Part shown: piece by piece, positions 9,284 to 18,178 of the stretch
Position numbering within the stretch: position 1 is the first letter of the stretch
How the letters are laid out: each line of letters begins with the position of its first letter
DNA from: Lentisphaerota bacterium
GTDB taxonomy: Bacteria; Verrucomicrobiota; Lentisphaeria; Victivallales; Victivallaceae
Direction of reading: 5' to 3'
Length of the DNA stretch: 64,000 bases
Assembly: GCA_015061745.1 (NCBI GenBank)
Contig: SUWB01000002.1
Span: 1-64,000, forward strand
Notes under the pieces: generated by a model
The model's input: only the letters and a program-made list of their open reading frames with translations
The model's database searches: none
What the model was told of the DNA's origin: nothing
Position numbers and translations under genes: made by a program

Positions 9284-10291
9284 TCAGAACCGGACTACAT
9301 CTCCAGTTTCAGCAGACTCCATCATTCCGAGGCAGAAAGTCATCGCCTCAACAGCCGCATCGGCACCGGCAAGAGGAGCTTTGTTATTGAGGACGCAATC
9401 CACGATGGTTGCCATTTCCTGAGCGTACATATTGCCGGAAATTTCTTCCTGCAAATGGCCTTTGACACCTTCGTCGATTTCAATTTTGCTTTCAGCTCCG
9501 CCGATGTCGTAAAAGGTAACGCCCTGAGAGTCGGAAAATTTCAAAGCACCTTTTTCACCGTGAATAGTCATAAAGGTATCTGAAACTCCGGCCCGGATCC
9601 AGGAACATTCCAGATTGCAAATGCAGTTTCCTTCATAGACAGCGGTTGCACTGACATAATCCTGAGGTTTTTCCTGATCTTTGGGCATCCGGAACGCTTG
9701 AGCATAAACACTGACCGGCTTGCCGAGAAAAAGATTCTGCAGATCGCAGTGGTGAGCGAGCATATCCAACATAACGCCCCCTGATTTATCGTAATCGGCA
9801 AACCAGTCGCCCCATTCCCGTTTGAATCCGCCGAAAAGACAGGTCACTGAAGAACAGATCGGTTTGCCGATCTTGCCCTGAGCGATCAGATTCCGCATTG
9901 TGATAACTGCGGCAGAGTAACGCCGCACAAAACCGATGGCAAAAAGATTTTTGTAACCTTTGATAAGGGGGGTAAGTTCCTTGAAATCCTCTTTTGTACG
10001 GCAGAGAGGTTTTTCACAAAAAATAGGTTTACCCGTTGCCATAGCAGCAAGGATCCCCTCTTTGTGGCAGTAGGTGGGGGAAGCAATAACAATCAGTTCC
10101 ACTTCAGGATCATTCACCAGTTCGGCGGCAGAATTTCTGATCTCCATAGTGGGATAGTTTTCTTTCATAGCCGCAGACTGGGCTGGATTGATGTCATAGA
10201 CAGCGGTGAGTTTGACACTCTGCAATTTCGCCAGATTACCGGCGTGAGCTTTGCCCATACGTCCGGCACCGATGATTCCGACTTTCAGCAT
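9284..10291 (-). CDS. Gfo/Idh/MocA-family NAD(P)-dependent oxidoreductase
   Basis: A 335-residue protein. The N-terminal LKVGIIGAGRMGKAHAGN is a Rossmann GxGxxG nucleotide site, and FCEKPLC (about residue 92) is the EKP motif whose Lys is catalytic in this family. GDWFADYDKSGGVMLDMLAHHCD is the usual C-terminal-domain signature with a substrate His. Members oxidise hydroxyls of inositols, glucose or related sugars. The start lies only one base after the stop of the TIM-barrel isomerase gene, a pairing that often serves inositol or rare-sugar catabolism (dehydrogenase plus IolE/IolI-like isomerase). The substrate cannot be assigned from sequence alone. Confidence 0.85.
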   Translation of the reverse strand: MLKVGIIGAGRMGKAHAGNLAKLQSVKLTAVYDINPAQSAAMKENYPTMEIRNSAAELVNDPEVELIVIASPTYCHKEGILAAMATGKPIFCEKPLCRTKEDFKELTPLIKGYKNLFAIGFVRRYSAAVITMRNLIAQGKIGKPICSSVTCLFGGFKREWGDWFADYDKSGGVMLDMLAHHCDLQNLFLGKPVSVYAQAFRMPKDQEKPQDYVSATAVYEGNCICNLECSWIRAGVSDTFMTIHGEKGALKFSDSQGVTFYDIGGAESKIEIDEGVKGHLQEEISGNMYAQEMATIVDCVLNNKAPLAGADAAVEAMTFCLGMMESAETGDVVRF

Positions 10292-10292
10292 A

Positions 10293-11123
10293 TTACTTTA
10301 CTCCCTTGATAGTGGATTTTATAAGTGCAACAGCTTCTTGGATATCTTTTTCCTGTTCAGGTCCGGGCAGAATTTCTCTTTCAATGATAAGAGGACCATT
10401 GAATCCCCCGGAAACAAGGCGTTTCAAAAGAGCTGTAAAATTGGTACTTCCCTCTCCCAGCACTGTTTCTTTGCCCATAGGAGCCGCATCAACAGGCGGA
10501 TTGGCATCTTTACAATGGATAACTTTGATTTTATCCCCCAGAAGATCCACAACTCCGGCAGGGTCGCCGTTGTTATAAATAAGCATATTGGCAGGGTCAA
10601 AGTTGATCCCCACATTGGGTTCATTGATATCATCGAGGGTCATCTTGAGATGTGCAGCCGTTTCAGTACCCGTTTCAAAAAGGAACTCCTGTCCCAAAGC
10701 GGCGGCAAAACGTGCCAACTGCTGCATATCGAGAATGAAACGCTCATAAAATTCGTTCTTTTCCTCCGGAACAAATCCTACGTGACAGCTGACGGAATTG
10801 ATATCGTAGCGTTTGCACCACTCCATAAGGCGGCAGGAAATCAACATTCTTTCAGCCCGGGTGGCAGCAGGAACGACACCGATGCCCTCTTTGGGGTTTG
10901 CCCAGTTCTGATTCGGATAAGAAAGAAACATTGTAGGAACAGAAATATTGTATTCCCTCAAAAGTTCAAAGAGGGCATCTGAAGCCTTCGCTGCTTCGGC
11001 AGTGGGGGCAAGGAGATTTTCAAAAACTCCGGCGATTTGAATACAATCAAGTCCGATTTCCTGAAAAAAAGCAATTCTCCGTTCATCGATATGGGCACAT
11101 CTCAGTAAAGTTCCAATCTGCAT
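10293..11123 (-). CDS. Sugar phosphate isomerase/epimerase (xylose-isomerase-like TIM barrel)
   Basis: About 276 residues. Visible family marks are EIGLDCIQIAG near the start, FLFETGTE with a metal-binding Glu, VGINFDPANMLIYN with a metal-binding Asp, and VIHCKDANPP with His/Lys. This AP_endonuc_2 fold covers inosose isomerases, keto-sugar epimerases and similar enzymes. The ATG at 11123 is chosen because AAAGGGA stands seven bases before it; a TTG at 11129 is also in frame. The gene lies 2 bp after the GDPD gene stop and 1 bp before the dehydrogenase start, so the three are probably translated together. The likely role is isomerisation of a sugar or inositol derivative alongside the dehydrogenase. 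Confidence 0.8.
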   Translation of the reverse strand: MQIGTLLRCAHIDERRIAFFQEIGLDCIQIAGVFENLLAPTAEAAKASDALFELLREYNISVPTMFLSYPNQNWANPKEGIGVVPAATRAERMLISCRLMEWCKRYDINSVSCHVGFVPEEKNEFYERFILDMQQLARFAAALGQEFLFETGTETAAHLKMTLDDINEPNVGINFDPANMLIYNNGDPAGVVDLLGDKIKVIHCKDANPPVDAAPMGKETVLGEGSTNFTALLKRLVSGGFNGPLIIEREILPGPEQEKDIQEAVALIKSTIKGVK

Positions 11124-11125
11124 CG

Positions 11126-11932
11126 TCAAATCCCTTTATTGTTAACCAGAGGCAGAATCACCTCGGGGTAATCCGTTAAAATCCCGTCAACGCCGCATTC
11201 GATCAGATAACGGGCGTTCCGCTCATAATTGGCGTAATAAACATTGGAAATGATCCCCAGTTTGCGGCTTGTTTCGCAGTATTCAGGGGTAATATCTCCA
11301 AATGTTGGCTGCGTGATAAAACAGCCGTAATCGTGCAATGTATGAAGTCCCGCCATTGTCGTTCTGCCGTTGACCCGGCAGAGAATACACAAGGGGATAT
11401 CAGGATCTATGGCTCTGATCCGGTCTGCTTCCCCAAAGTTGTCCATTGTGAGAAAAGCTCTCTCATACATACCAAACTCTTTATAGATCGCACAAATGGA
11501 TTCCAGACCTTTCTGATCTCTTTCGTAGACCTGGATATTCATAAAAATATCTTTGCTGTGAGCTTCGAGAACCTCTTGAAAGGTGGTAATGGGACACTCC
11601 GGCAGCTGCGGTTCGGCCAGAGTTCTGCCGGAAGCGTCAGGAAAATACTGCCAATGACTGAAGTTGAGTTTTTTCAGTTCTGCCAGGTCAAGATCATAAA
11701 CATCTGCCTCCACATTGGCCGTGGCTTTCAAACTTACATTATGCTGCAGAACAGGAATACCGTCTCTGGAAATACGCAAGTCAAACTCCACAAAGTCGCA
11801 TCCCATATCGACAGCAGACTTGACTCCGATAATGGAATTGGCAGGGGCGTGCCCGATATTGGTTCCGTGAGCCGTTACGACCGGCCGCCCCGCCTTTTTA
11901 TAAAGGTCGTAAAAGGAATCATATTTTTTCAT
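11126..11932 (-). CDS. Glycerophosphodiester phosphodiesterase-family protein
   Basis: About 268 residues with a GDPD TIM barrel: RPVVTAHGTNIGHAPANS, then MGCDFVEFDLRISRDGIPVLQHN. The usual HRGxxxxxPENT is HGTxxxxxPANS here, so the catalytic-loop Arg and the first metal-site Glu (ENT) are changed. The ExD pair and the HN/HD position are kept. Activity may therefore differ from that of a standard GDPD. The start is set at the ATG at 11932, which shares one base with the phosphatase stop (TAATG) and indicates coupled translation; a longer ORF reaching 11962 would overlap the phosphatase and is less likely. No signal peptide, so cytosolic. Confidence 0.75.
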   Translation of the reverse strand: MKKYDSFYDLYKKAGRPVVTAHGTNIGHAPANSIIGVKSAVDMGCDFVEFDLRISRDGIPVLQHNVSLKATANVEADVYDLDLAELKKLNFSHWQYFPDASGRTLAEPQLPECPITTFQEVLEAHSKDIFMNIQVYERDQKGLESICAIYKEFGMYERAFLTMDNFGEADRIRAIDPDIPLCILCRVNGRTTMAGLHTLHDYGCFITQPTFGDITPEYCETSRKLGIISNVYYANYERNARYLIECGVDGILTDYPEVILPLVNNKGI

Positions 11933-12381
11933 TACCCGATTTGCTCCAATATTCCCCTGCATCCTTCTGAAACATCTTTCCAGGTACTTTCAAAGTCACC
12001 GCTGTACCAGGGGTCAGCCACCTCGCCGGGACGGCCGGTATAATCAAGAAGGAGACGGAGTTTGTTTTCAGGATCACCGTTCCAAAAGCGTTTCATATTA
12101 CGCATATTGGCATTATCCATACCGATGATAAGATCGTAATAAGCGTAATCTTTTGCGGTGATCTGCCGGGCGTATTTTCCGGAACAATCAATGCCTTTGC
12201 TGTTGAGAAGCCGTCTGGCAGGAGGATACACTGGATTGCCCAGTTCCTCGGTACTGGTGGCAGCTGAAGCAATTTCAAACTCCCCTGCCCTGCCGGCAGA
12301 ATCGACGAGATATTTCATACAGAACTCTGCCATAGGACTGCGGCAAATATTTCCGTGACATACAAAAAGTATTTTTATCAT
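11932..12381 (-). CDS. Low-molecular-weight protein tyrosine phosphatase
   Basis: A 149-residue protein, normal for the family. It opens with the P-loop VCHGNICRSPMAE, giving nucleophile Cys8 and Arg14 (CX5R). The general acid is Asp123 in DPWYSGDFESTW. MDNANMRNM and the Tyr-rich stretch DYAYYDL also fit. Such enzymes remove phosphate from protein tyrosine or arginine. No tyrosine kinase or capsule genes lie near, so the target is unknown. The gene follows the MFS gene after 26 bp, and its stop overlaps the GDPD start. Confidence 0.92.
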   Translation of the reverse strand: MIKILFVCHGNICRSPMAEFCMKYLVDSAGRAGEFEIASAATSTEELGNPVYPPARRLLNSKGIDCSGKYARQITAKDYAYYDLIIGMDNANMRNMKRFWNGDPENKLRLLLDYTGRPGEVADPWYSGDFESTWKDVSEGCRGILEQIG

Positions 12382-12407
12382 CTTTTTCCCTTGAAAATGT
12401 TATGGCT

Positions 12408-13688
12408 TTAAGATACCACACCTTTCCTCTTTTTGCAAGTTTTTTCACCTCCGGCACGCTGTTTTTTCCAGAACCACAGCAGCAGTCCCAAAGTTATCAG
12501 CGGAAAAACAGCTCCCATTCCCAAAGCACAGCGTAAGCCGAATTCCTCAAGTGTAAGAGAAGTTTTGTTGAAAAGCTCAGACAAAACAGGCCACACGGGG
12601 GCATTATCCGCAATAACGCCCAACATATACGGTCCGGCGGCGGCCCCTATATCGCCTCCTGCGGCAAGCATCGCGTAAAGCCACGCTCCGGCAAGAGGAA
12701 ATGTTTTGTTTGCAAGCACCACACTTCCGGGCCACAGCAAACTTGTGGCAAGACAGCACAAAGCACACCCGGCAAGGGCGGCAATATGACTCCCGGAAAA
12801 TCCTGCAATCAGATAGAGCACCACCGCTCCCGCAGCCCCCAGGATCATAAAGGGAAGCACATCGCGTTTTTCACCGAAAAGTCCGTACAACAGCCGTCCC
12901 GTTCCCAGCATAAGGGCCCCCATACATACGCCCAGGGTATCTCCGACGATCTTGGGAAGTTTTATTGCCCGTTCAAGAAATGCGGAACTCCACATCGGCA
13001 TAGCAACTTCAGACATTCCCCCGAAAGCGATCAGAATAATGAGAAAATAAAAATATTTCTGCTTCAGCAAAAAAGAAGCTCCCTGCCGCTGTTCTTCCGG
13101 GATCCGGGGCGGCATACGGCAGGTGATGAACTGCCAGATATTGATACAGGGCAAAACAGCCCAAGCGGCCACGATCCACTGCCAGTTGGAGATCCCGAAG
13201 TACCAGAGAGCCAAAGTTGAAAGCAATACAACAGTCAGCTGTCCCCAGGCATAGAAGGAGTGAAGTACACTCAGCATCCCCGCTTTCTGTTCTCCCGGGA
13301 TACCATTGATGATGATGTTGAGCATCAGCTCCAAAAGTCCCCCTGTTGCCGAAAAGAGGATCGTCCCTGCCAGAAATCCGGGAAAAGGATTTTCCCACAA
13401 CACAGGCGACAGGGCAAAAACGAGATATCCGGCAATAGTCAGCACCGGGGCAAGAATGGCAAAGGGACGGCAGCCGTAACGGTCAACAGGCCAGCTGAAA
13501 AGTATATCAGCGGCAACCTGGGTCACATAGTTTGCCGCCAGCAGTATGCCGAACTGGGTATAGCTCAATCCGTAAAGGGTTTTCAGAGGAATAAACAGCA
13601 CAGGAGTCAGATTGATGACCAGAGCTCCTATAAAATTGGCCGTATAACAGGCACTGACCGTGGAACGGTATGAAAGTGTATCACGCAT
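12408..13688 (-). CDS. MFS transporter, possibly for a sugar
   Basis: About 426 residues with twelve predicted membrane segments. The loop between segments 2 and 3 reads PVDRYGCRP, the MFS signature A region. The N-terminal half resembles the FucP/YbjJ-like sugar group in general form only. The start is taken as the ATG at 13688 (MRDTLSYR): an in-frame ATG at 13727 lies inside the terminator of the rhamnose isomerase gene and would add a non-family extension. Because it follows rhaA and the rhamnosidase gene on the same strand, import of rhamnose or a rhamnoside is a fair guess, but the terminator between them argues for partly separate expression. Confidence 0.8.
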   Translation of the reverse strand: MRDTLSYRSTVSACYTANFIGALVINLTPVLFIPLKTLYGLSYTQFGILLAANYVTQVAADILFSWPVDRYGCRPFAILAPVLTIAGYLVFALSPVLWENPFPGFLAGTILFSATGGLLELMLNIIINGIPGEQKAGMLSVLHSFYAWGQLTVVLLSTLALWYFGISNWQWIVAAWAVLPCINIWQFITCRMPPRIPEEQRQGASFLLKQKYFYFLIILIAFGGMSEVAMPMWSSAFLERAIKLPKIVGDTLGVCMGALMLGTGRLLYGLFGEKRDVLPFMILGAAGAVVLYLIAGFSGSHIAALAGCALCCLATSLLWPGSVVLANKTFPLAGAWLYAMLAAGGDIGAAAGPYMLGVIADNAPVWPVLSELFNKTSLTLEEFGLRCALGMGAVFPLITLGLLLWFWKKQRAGGEKTCKKRKGVVS

Positions 13689-13710
13689 AGCAATTTCTTG
13701 CAAAAACAGA

Positions 13711-13748
13711 AAATTCCCGGCAGACAAAAGTAACTCTGCCGGGAATAT
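13711..13748 (-). terminator. Rho-independent terminator after rhaA
   Basis: A 12-bp stem (13713-13724 with 13735-13746), 10-nt loop, T-rich tail on the minus strand, 7 bp after the rhaA stop. It lies between rhaA and the MFS gene. Confidence 0.75.
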
Positions 13749-13754
13749 CTTTCC

Positions 13755-15008
13755 TTATCCGCGGTGAGCAAGCACCCGCTTTTCGTAGTCCCGGATTGAA
13801 TCCATTACCTGGAAATCATCGGGCATATCCCAACGGGCAAGAAGCTCATTCCAAACCGCCCCCCAGGGCAGTGATTTTGCGGCTTCCTGAGCGGCAAGGC
13901 GGCCGGTATAATCGAACTGTCTTTCTGCGGCACGGGCAGTCCGGGGTTCCAGCAGGGCGATCAGGAGAGCCTTGCGGAAATTCCGGGTGCCGATGATCCA
14001 CGCCGCTGTGCGGTTGATACTGGCGTCAAAGTAATCCAGTGAAATATGGATTTTTTCCAGATAATCATACGCGGCACATTCCCGGGCGATGGCAAGAAGT
14101 TCATCGTTAAGGGTCAGCACGTGGTCACTGTCCCAGCGGACGCCGCGGCTGACGTGGAGCAGCAGTTCATCCATCATACAGAAATAAGCTGAAAGTTTAT
14201 CTGAAATAACTTCCGTCGGGTGGAAATGTCCGGAGTCAAAACAGAGCATTTTCCCTCTTGTGGCTCCGTAAAGCATATAAAATTCGTGAGAGCCCACAGT
14301 GCAGCTTTCACAGCCGATACCAAAAAGTTTTGCTTCAACGGCATCTCTTTCGTACTCCTCAGAAATAGGTTCATCAAAGCACTCATCCAGAGCATCCATA
14401 AGCCGCTGCCTTGCCCCATAGCGGTCAACGGGAGTATCCTTGAAACCGTCAGGAGCCCAGAAGTTGCAGATGCAGGGACTTCCCAACTCTTTACCGAAAA
14501 TCTCTCCGATCTTGCGGCAGGCGATCCCGTGATCGATCCAGAATTTGGAAATCTCACGGTCAGGATGTGAAAGGGACAAATTATGGATCAGTTTTTCGTG
14601 GCCGTAAAATGCGGGAGCCAGATCAAGATGCAAATTTTTTTCTTTTGCCCAATCCAGCCAGCGTGAAAAGTTTTCGATCGTGAAACCGTCCCGGTCAACT
14701 CCGGGCAGCATTTTATCCACCTGATGTCCCTGCAAGCCCACTCTGTGAGCTCCGGGTACAAGATCGAGGGTAAAATCCAGATCTTTACGCAATTCATCAG
14801 CCGTGCGGGCACGGCCGGGATAGTTTCCCGTCACCTGACAGCCGCCGGTCAGTGAAAAGCTGTCGCTTTCAAATCCCATCACATCATCGCCCTGCCAGGC
14901 GTGGATTGAAATTTCCACCGCGGCGGCAGCATTCAGGGCAGACTCCACATCCACGCCCTGAGCGGCGTAGATCTCACACGCTTCTTTGAAAAATTTTTCC
15001 TGTTTCAT
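13755..15008 (-). CDS. rhaA: L-rhamnose isomerase
   Basis: A 417-residue protein; E. coli RhaA is of very similar length. It opens FFKEACEIYAAQGVDVESAL, then ISIHAWQGDDVMGFE and LTGGCQVTGNYPG, all typical of RhaA. The metal site is visible in FDSGHFHPTE and RWDSDHVLTLNDE. The enzyme turns L-rhamnose into L-rhamnulose in the cytosol, using Mn2+. The start overlaps the alpha-L-rhamnosidase stop by four bases (ATGA), so the two are translationally coupled: the rhamnosidase frees rhamnose and this enzyme begins its breakdown. No rhamnulokinase or aldolase gene is seen in the window. Confidence 0.93.
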   Translation of the reverse strand: MKQEKFFKEACEIYAAQGVDVESALNAAAAVEISIHAWQGDDVMGFESDSFSLTGGCQVTGNYPGRARTADELRKDLDFTLDLVPGAHRVGLQGHQVDKMLPGVDRDGFTIENFSRWLDWAKEKNLHLDLAPAFYGHEKLIHNLSLSHPDREISKFWIDHGIACRKIGEIFGKELGSPCICNFWAPDGFKDTPVDRYGARQRLMDALDECFDEPISEEYERDAVEAKLFGIGCESCTVGSHEFYMLYGATRGKMLCFDSGHFHPTEVISDKLSAYFCMMDELLLHVSRGVRWDSDHVLTLNDELLAIARECAAYDYLEKIHISLDYFDASINRTAAWIIGTRNFRKALLIALLEPRTARAAERQFDYTGRLAAQEAAKSLPWGAVWNELLARWDMPDDFQVMDSIRDYEKRVLAHRG

Positions 15009-17380
15009 TTTATCTCCTCCCAGGAATTAACCGGAAATTCCGGATATTGTTGCGGTATGACACGGCATTGGGGCGGTGCACCGACCCGGACGGCAAGTCC
15101 GCCGTTGCTCTCTTGGTGCCACTCGACACGGATCCTGCCGTGGGGTGTGGGGACTTCTCCTGCGGCGTGAGTAAGATTGCCGGGAGCGATCTTGACGGTA
15201 AAAGCTCCGAATCCGGGCTCTACGGGACGGATCCCCAGCAGATATCTGCCGGAATAGGCCGCCGGAATGGAACTCCAGGCGTGACAGAGACTACCGTTGC
15301 CCCCCATATCTGAGACACCGTGACTGGTTTCCCAGGTGGTTGTGGCTCCACAATCAAGCATCGGCTTATATTTGCGATAAAGGATTTCCACATATTTCTT
15401 TCTGGATTCCGGCGTACAATTCATCAACGCTTCCATTTCAAAAAGCTGATTTTGAGTGGACACTTCAATCAGTTTGCCGGAATCAAAAGAGTTCCACAGC
15501 AAGGGCATTCTTTCTTCGGGAACAAGTCCGTGGACGATCATCAGGCACTGGGTGAGAGCGTAGTTGAAGCGGTTTTTTCCCGGAAGTTCCACACCGTAAA
15601 ATTCAGGTTCCCGGAAAGTTTCTTCCACAGCTTTTCCCAGCTTTTCAGCGGTCTGTTCAAGGAGCAGAGCTCTTTCACGGTTGCCCATAGCATCGTGAAG
15701 AAAAGCCGCAGCACCGAGAGCTTCAAAAAGATAGAGATTCCAGAGAGATTGAGGAAATCTGCTCATCTGGGCGATTTCACCCACCCACTCGTAAAAATGC
15801 CAGAAACGGGGATCTTCGGGCAGATAGTAAAGATCTCCGTCCTTATATTGAAGTGCATTGTCAATGATTTCATCAACAGTCACCAGATGAAGTTTGAGCC
15901 CGTCCCAGAAATCTCCGAAAAGCAGACGGTCCCGCAAAGCGACAATGTAAGCAAAACTGAACATCGGGATCGTCCTTAATGTACCGTCTCCCGGCTCCGT
16001 CAGAGCAAGGAATCCCTTGACACAGGATTTCCGCATCAGTTCCAGAGAAGCGGCAGCAAAGTCATAATTGCCCCACACATAGTATCCGAGGAGCATCTGT
16101 ATTCTGGCATCAAAGTTCCAGAGAGCCTGTTCCCGCCAGGGACAATCTTCGTAATGCTCGTGCATACAAAGTTTCATTGTCCGGCGTGAAATCTCGTTGA
16201 GACGGAGCAGCGTTCCGTCTTCGCAGGAAAACTCAGCAGCTTCAGGCAGCGGCAGATTGGTCGGGATCAGAGAAACATTTTTGAAAGAAAATTCTCCTGA
16301 GATCCCCGTGATGTGCAGCTCAATGTAACGGCAGCCGACTCTGCGGTGAGGATAAACAAAGTCGTTCAGCCCCTCTTTGCAGATGTAACGGTCGGCAAAA
16401 CTGTAACTGGCAGTGGAACTGAGGACCCGGCCGTGAGCCAGATGCTCGCCGTGAGCGATATCAACAATGGTTCCGGCAGCGGCCTTGAAACGCAAATGCA
16501 GATAACCGCACTCCTCCTGCCCCAGATCCAGGATCAGCATTGCACCGTTGATATGGCTTTCCTGAGGTAAAGGCTGCAGCTTGATAAAACGGTCGGAAGC
16601 AAAAGAAAAAGTCAGACAGGAACGGGCAAGGACAGGGTCATTGAGCATATATTCAAGATCCAGCAAATCCTGTTTGAGTGCAGGACGGACCAAATCTTCA
16701 AAGCACATTTTTCCCGGCATTTTTCCGGGATCTTCCTCTCTGATCAGCCAGTGGCCTGCGGTAAAGGCACAGGGCAATTCAGCTTTTTCCTCAAGCTGGC
16801 GAACGGGACGGGGCGAAAGAGTCAGAGGAGCTTCTTCATCGGTATAGACGCCTGCATTTTCCCACTGACTGTCATCAAAGTCCGCCTCTTTCCAGGGAAC
16901 TTCTTTGCGGGCATCATATTCAAAGATGAATCCCGCCTGGGGAGTCATCTTGCGTCCGGAGTAAGAAAGAAATCCCGGTTCATCGGCACATTTCCAACTG
17001 TCGTCTGTGGCACAGATGATCTCCCGTCCGGAAAAAACGACCGCTTTCAAAGAAGCTGTCCCCGGCAGATAAACGTGAAACTTGGTGCCGAGATAATGAA
17101 CTGAAACAGCGATAACGTTGCGTCCTTTTTTCAAATAAGGAGCAATATCAAGTGTCGAGTAAGTACGGTCAGTTGGATAATCGGAAAATTGTCCTCCGGG
17201 CACCCGGGTGCCGTTGACATAAAGAGCAAAAGAGGTGTCGGCGGCGATTTGAACTGCTGCCATACCGGGGAGTTCATCAAGTTCAAAAGTTTTTCTGAAA
17301 GCCTTATAAGAATCTATTTTTCCGCACTTGGCAGCATCCCAGATCCACCGGACTGCGGGATTGAATATCACATCAGCCAT
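15005..17380 (-). CDS. Alpha-L-rhamnosidase (GH78)
   Basis: A 791-residue protein, shorter than many GH78 enzymes. The N-terminal beta-sandwich part contains FALYVNGTRVPGGQFSDYPT and RNVIAVSVHYLG, the jelly-roll modules of the family. The (alpha/alpha)6 catalytic barrel carries HYEDCPWREQALWNFDAR near residue 395, the region of the general acid, and later TTWETSHGVSDMGGNGSLCHAW, a GH78 C-terminal catalytic-site landmark. There is no signal peptide, so it likely acts in the cytosol on imported rhamnosides. It overlaps rhaA by four bases. A perfect inverted repeat at 17418-17439, about 40 bp upstream of the start, may be an operator. Confidence 0.9.
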   Translation of the reverse strand: MADVIFNPAVRWIWDAAKCGKIDSYKAFRKTFELDELPGMAAVQIAADTSFALYVNGTRVPGGQFSDYPTDRTYSTLDIAPYLKKGRNVIAVSVHYLGTKFHVYLPGTASLKAVVFSGREIICATDDSWKCADEPGFLSYSGRKMTPQAGFIFEYDARKEVPWKEADFDDSQWENAGVYTDEEAPLTLSPRPVRQLEEKAELPCAFTAGHWLIREEDPGKMPGKMCFEDLVRPALKQDLLDLEYMLNDPVLARSCLTFSFASDRFIKLQPLPQESHINGAMLILDLGQEECGYLHLRFKAAAGTIVDIAHGEHLAHGRVLSSTASYSFADRYICKEGLNDFVYPHRRVGCRYIELHITGISGEFSFKNVSLIPTNLPLPEAAEFSCEDGTLLRLNEISRRTMKLCMHEHYEDCPWREQALWNFDARIQMLLGYYVWGNYDFAAASLELMRKSCVKGFLALTEPGDGTLRTIPMFSFAYIVALRDRLLFGDFWDGLKLHLVTVDEIIDNALQYKDGDLYYLPEDPRFWHFYEWVGEIAQMSRFPQSLWNLYLFEALGAAAFLHDAMGNRERALLLEQTAEKLGKAVEETFREPEFYGVELPGKNRFNYALTQCLMIVHGLVPEERMPLLWNSFDSGKLIEVSTQNQLFEMEALMNCTPESRKKYVEILYRKYKPMLDCGATTTWETSHGVSDMGGNGSLCHAWSSIPAAYSGRYLLGIRPVEPGFGAFTVKIAPGNLTHAAGEVPTPHGRIRVEWHQESNGGLAVRVGAPPQCRVIPQQYPEFPVNSWEEIK

Positions 17381-17417
17381 ACCAACTCACTCTCCCTGAT
17401 TTTCTGTTTTTGAACTG

Positions 17418-17439
17418 TTATATCTTAATAAAGATATAA
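17418..17439. promoter_or_regulatory. Inverted repeat, candidate operator of the rhamnosidase-rhaA operon
   Basis: A 9-bp perfect inverted repeat (TTATATCTT, AATA, AAGATATAA) in the gap upstream of the GH78 start. It is AT-rich with no T-run behind it and sits where a promoter would be, so an operator is more likely than a terminator. No regulator can be tied to it. Confidence 0.45.
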
Positions 17440-17489
17440 TTTAGCTTCACAAAGAGGAAAAAACAAATCAAAAAGAGACAAAAAAACGA

Positions 17490-18029
17490 TTATTCACGTT
17501 TTTTCTGCCATTTTTGTTCTGTAAAAATCAAATTTTGTGTTTCAAATCCCAGCAGACTTACCCATTGCAGCAGCTTTTCAAGCTCAGATTCCGGCAAATC
17601 CGGCGTGCGTGCCAGGATCCAGAGTTGAGAATAATCCCCCCCGGCAACCACTGCAACAGTATAGGCATTGTCCACCTTGATGACCTTGTAAATTCCGGAA
17701 AAGGGAAAGAAAAAACGAACCCGCAATTCTCCGACTTCCGGCCGGATCGCAAACCACGCCTTTCCGGTGATTTTCTTCGGGCGGCCGTTTTTTATACCGC
17801 TGTTGACCACCTTGACGGTGCCGTCAGGCTCAAGGAAATAAAGGGCACACACATTACTCATTCCCTTTTCAAACCAGTTGGGCATCCGTGCGATCTCATA
17901 CCAGCGTCCGGCATAGGCTTTGATGTCAAAGGGGGTCACAGCCGGGATCCCTGCCGTCGTGGGATCACTGCAGCCGTTCCAGAATAATGAACAAAAAACG
18001 CCCGCCAGAAAAGAAAACACTTTTTTCAT
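17490..18029 (-). CDS. Bacterial lipocalin (Blc-like), probable lipoprotein
   Basis: A 179-residue protein. The N-terminus MKKVFSFLAGVFCSLFWNGC ends in a lipobox-like WNGC, suggesting lipid attachment at the Cys. The lipocalin signature follows: YAGRWYEIARMPNWFEKG, with the conserved Gly-x-Trp and the NWFEKG typical of Blc. KAWFAIRPEVGELRVRFFFPFSG and YKVIKVDNAYTVAVV continue the beta-barrel, and LWILARTPDLPESELEKLL matches the family end. Blc proteins bind lysophospholipids or fatty acids at the outer membrane. It stands alone between the rhamnose operon and the aldolase operon. Confidence 0.88.
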   Translation of the reverse strand: MKKVFSFLAGVFCSLFWNGCSDPTTAGIPAVTPFDIKAYAGRWYEIARMPNWFEKGMSNVCALYFLEPDGTVKVVNSGIKNGRPKKITGKAWFAIRPEVGELRVRFFFPFSGIYKVIKVDNAYTVAVVAGGDYSQLWILARTPDLPESELEKLLQWVSLLGFETQNLIFTEQKWQKKRE

Positions 18030-18113
18030 ACTTTCACCTCCTGTAAAATTTCTCTCTCTGAAAGTTTCAGTATACAGTGATGAAAACGTTTTTTCAAATT
18101 TTTCTTTTCAAGC

Positions 18114-18159
18114 AAAAAGTCTGCTGTCCGCCTTTTCAGCAGGCGGCAGCAGACTTTTA
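18114..18159 (-). terminator. Rho-independent terminator after the DHDPS-family gene
   Basis: A strong 12-bp stem (18115-18126 with 18147-18158) with an extra inner stem, and an A/T-rich base giving T residues on the minus strand. It ends the long operon that starts near 27990. Confidence 0.8.
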
Positions 18160-18178
18160 ATAAGAAAACGCCAACTTT

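Noticed and set aside
13689-13727. Start of the MFS gene at 13727
   Set aside because: It lies inside the rhaA terminator hairpin and adds residues with no family match; the ATG at 13688 gives a normal MFS N-terminus.
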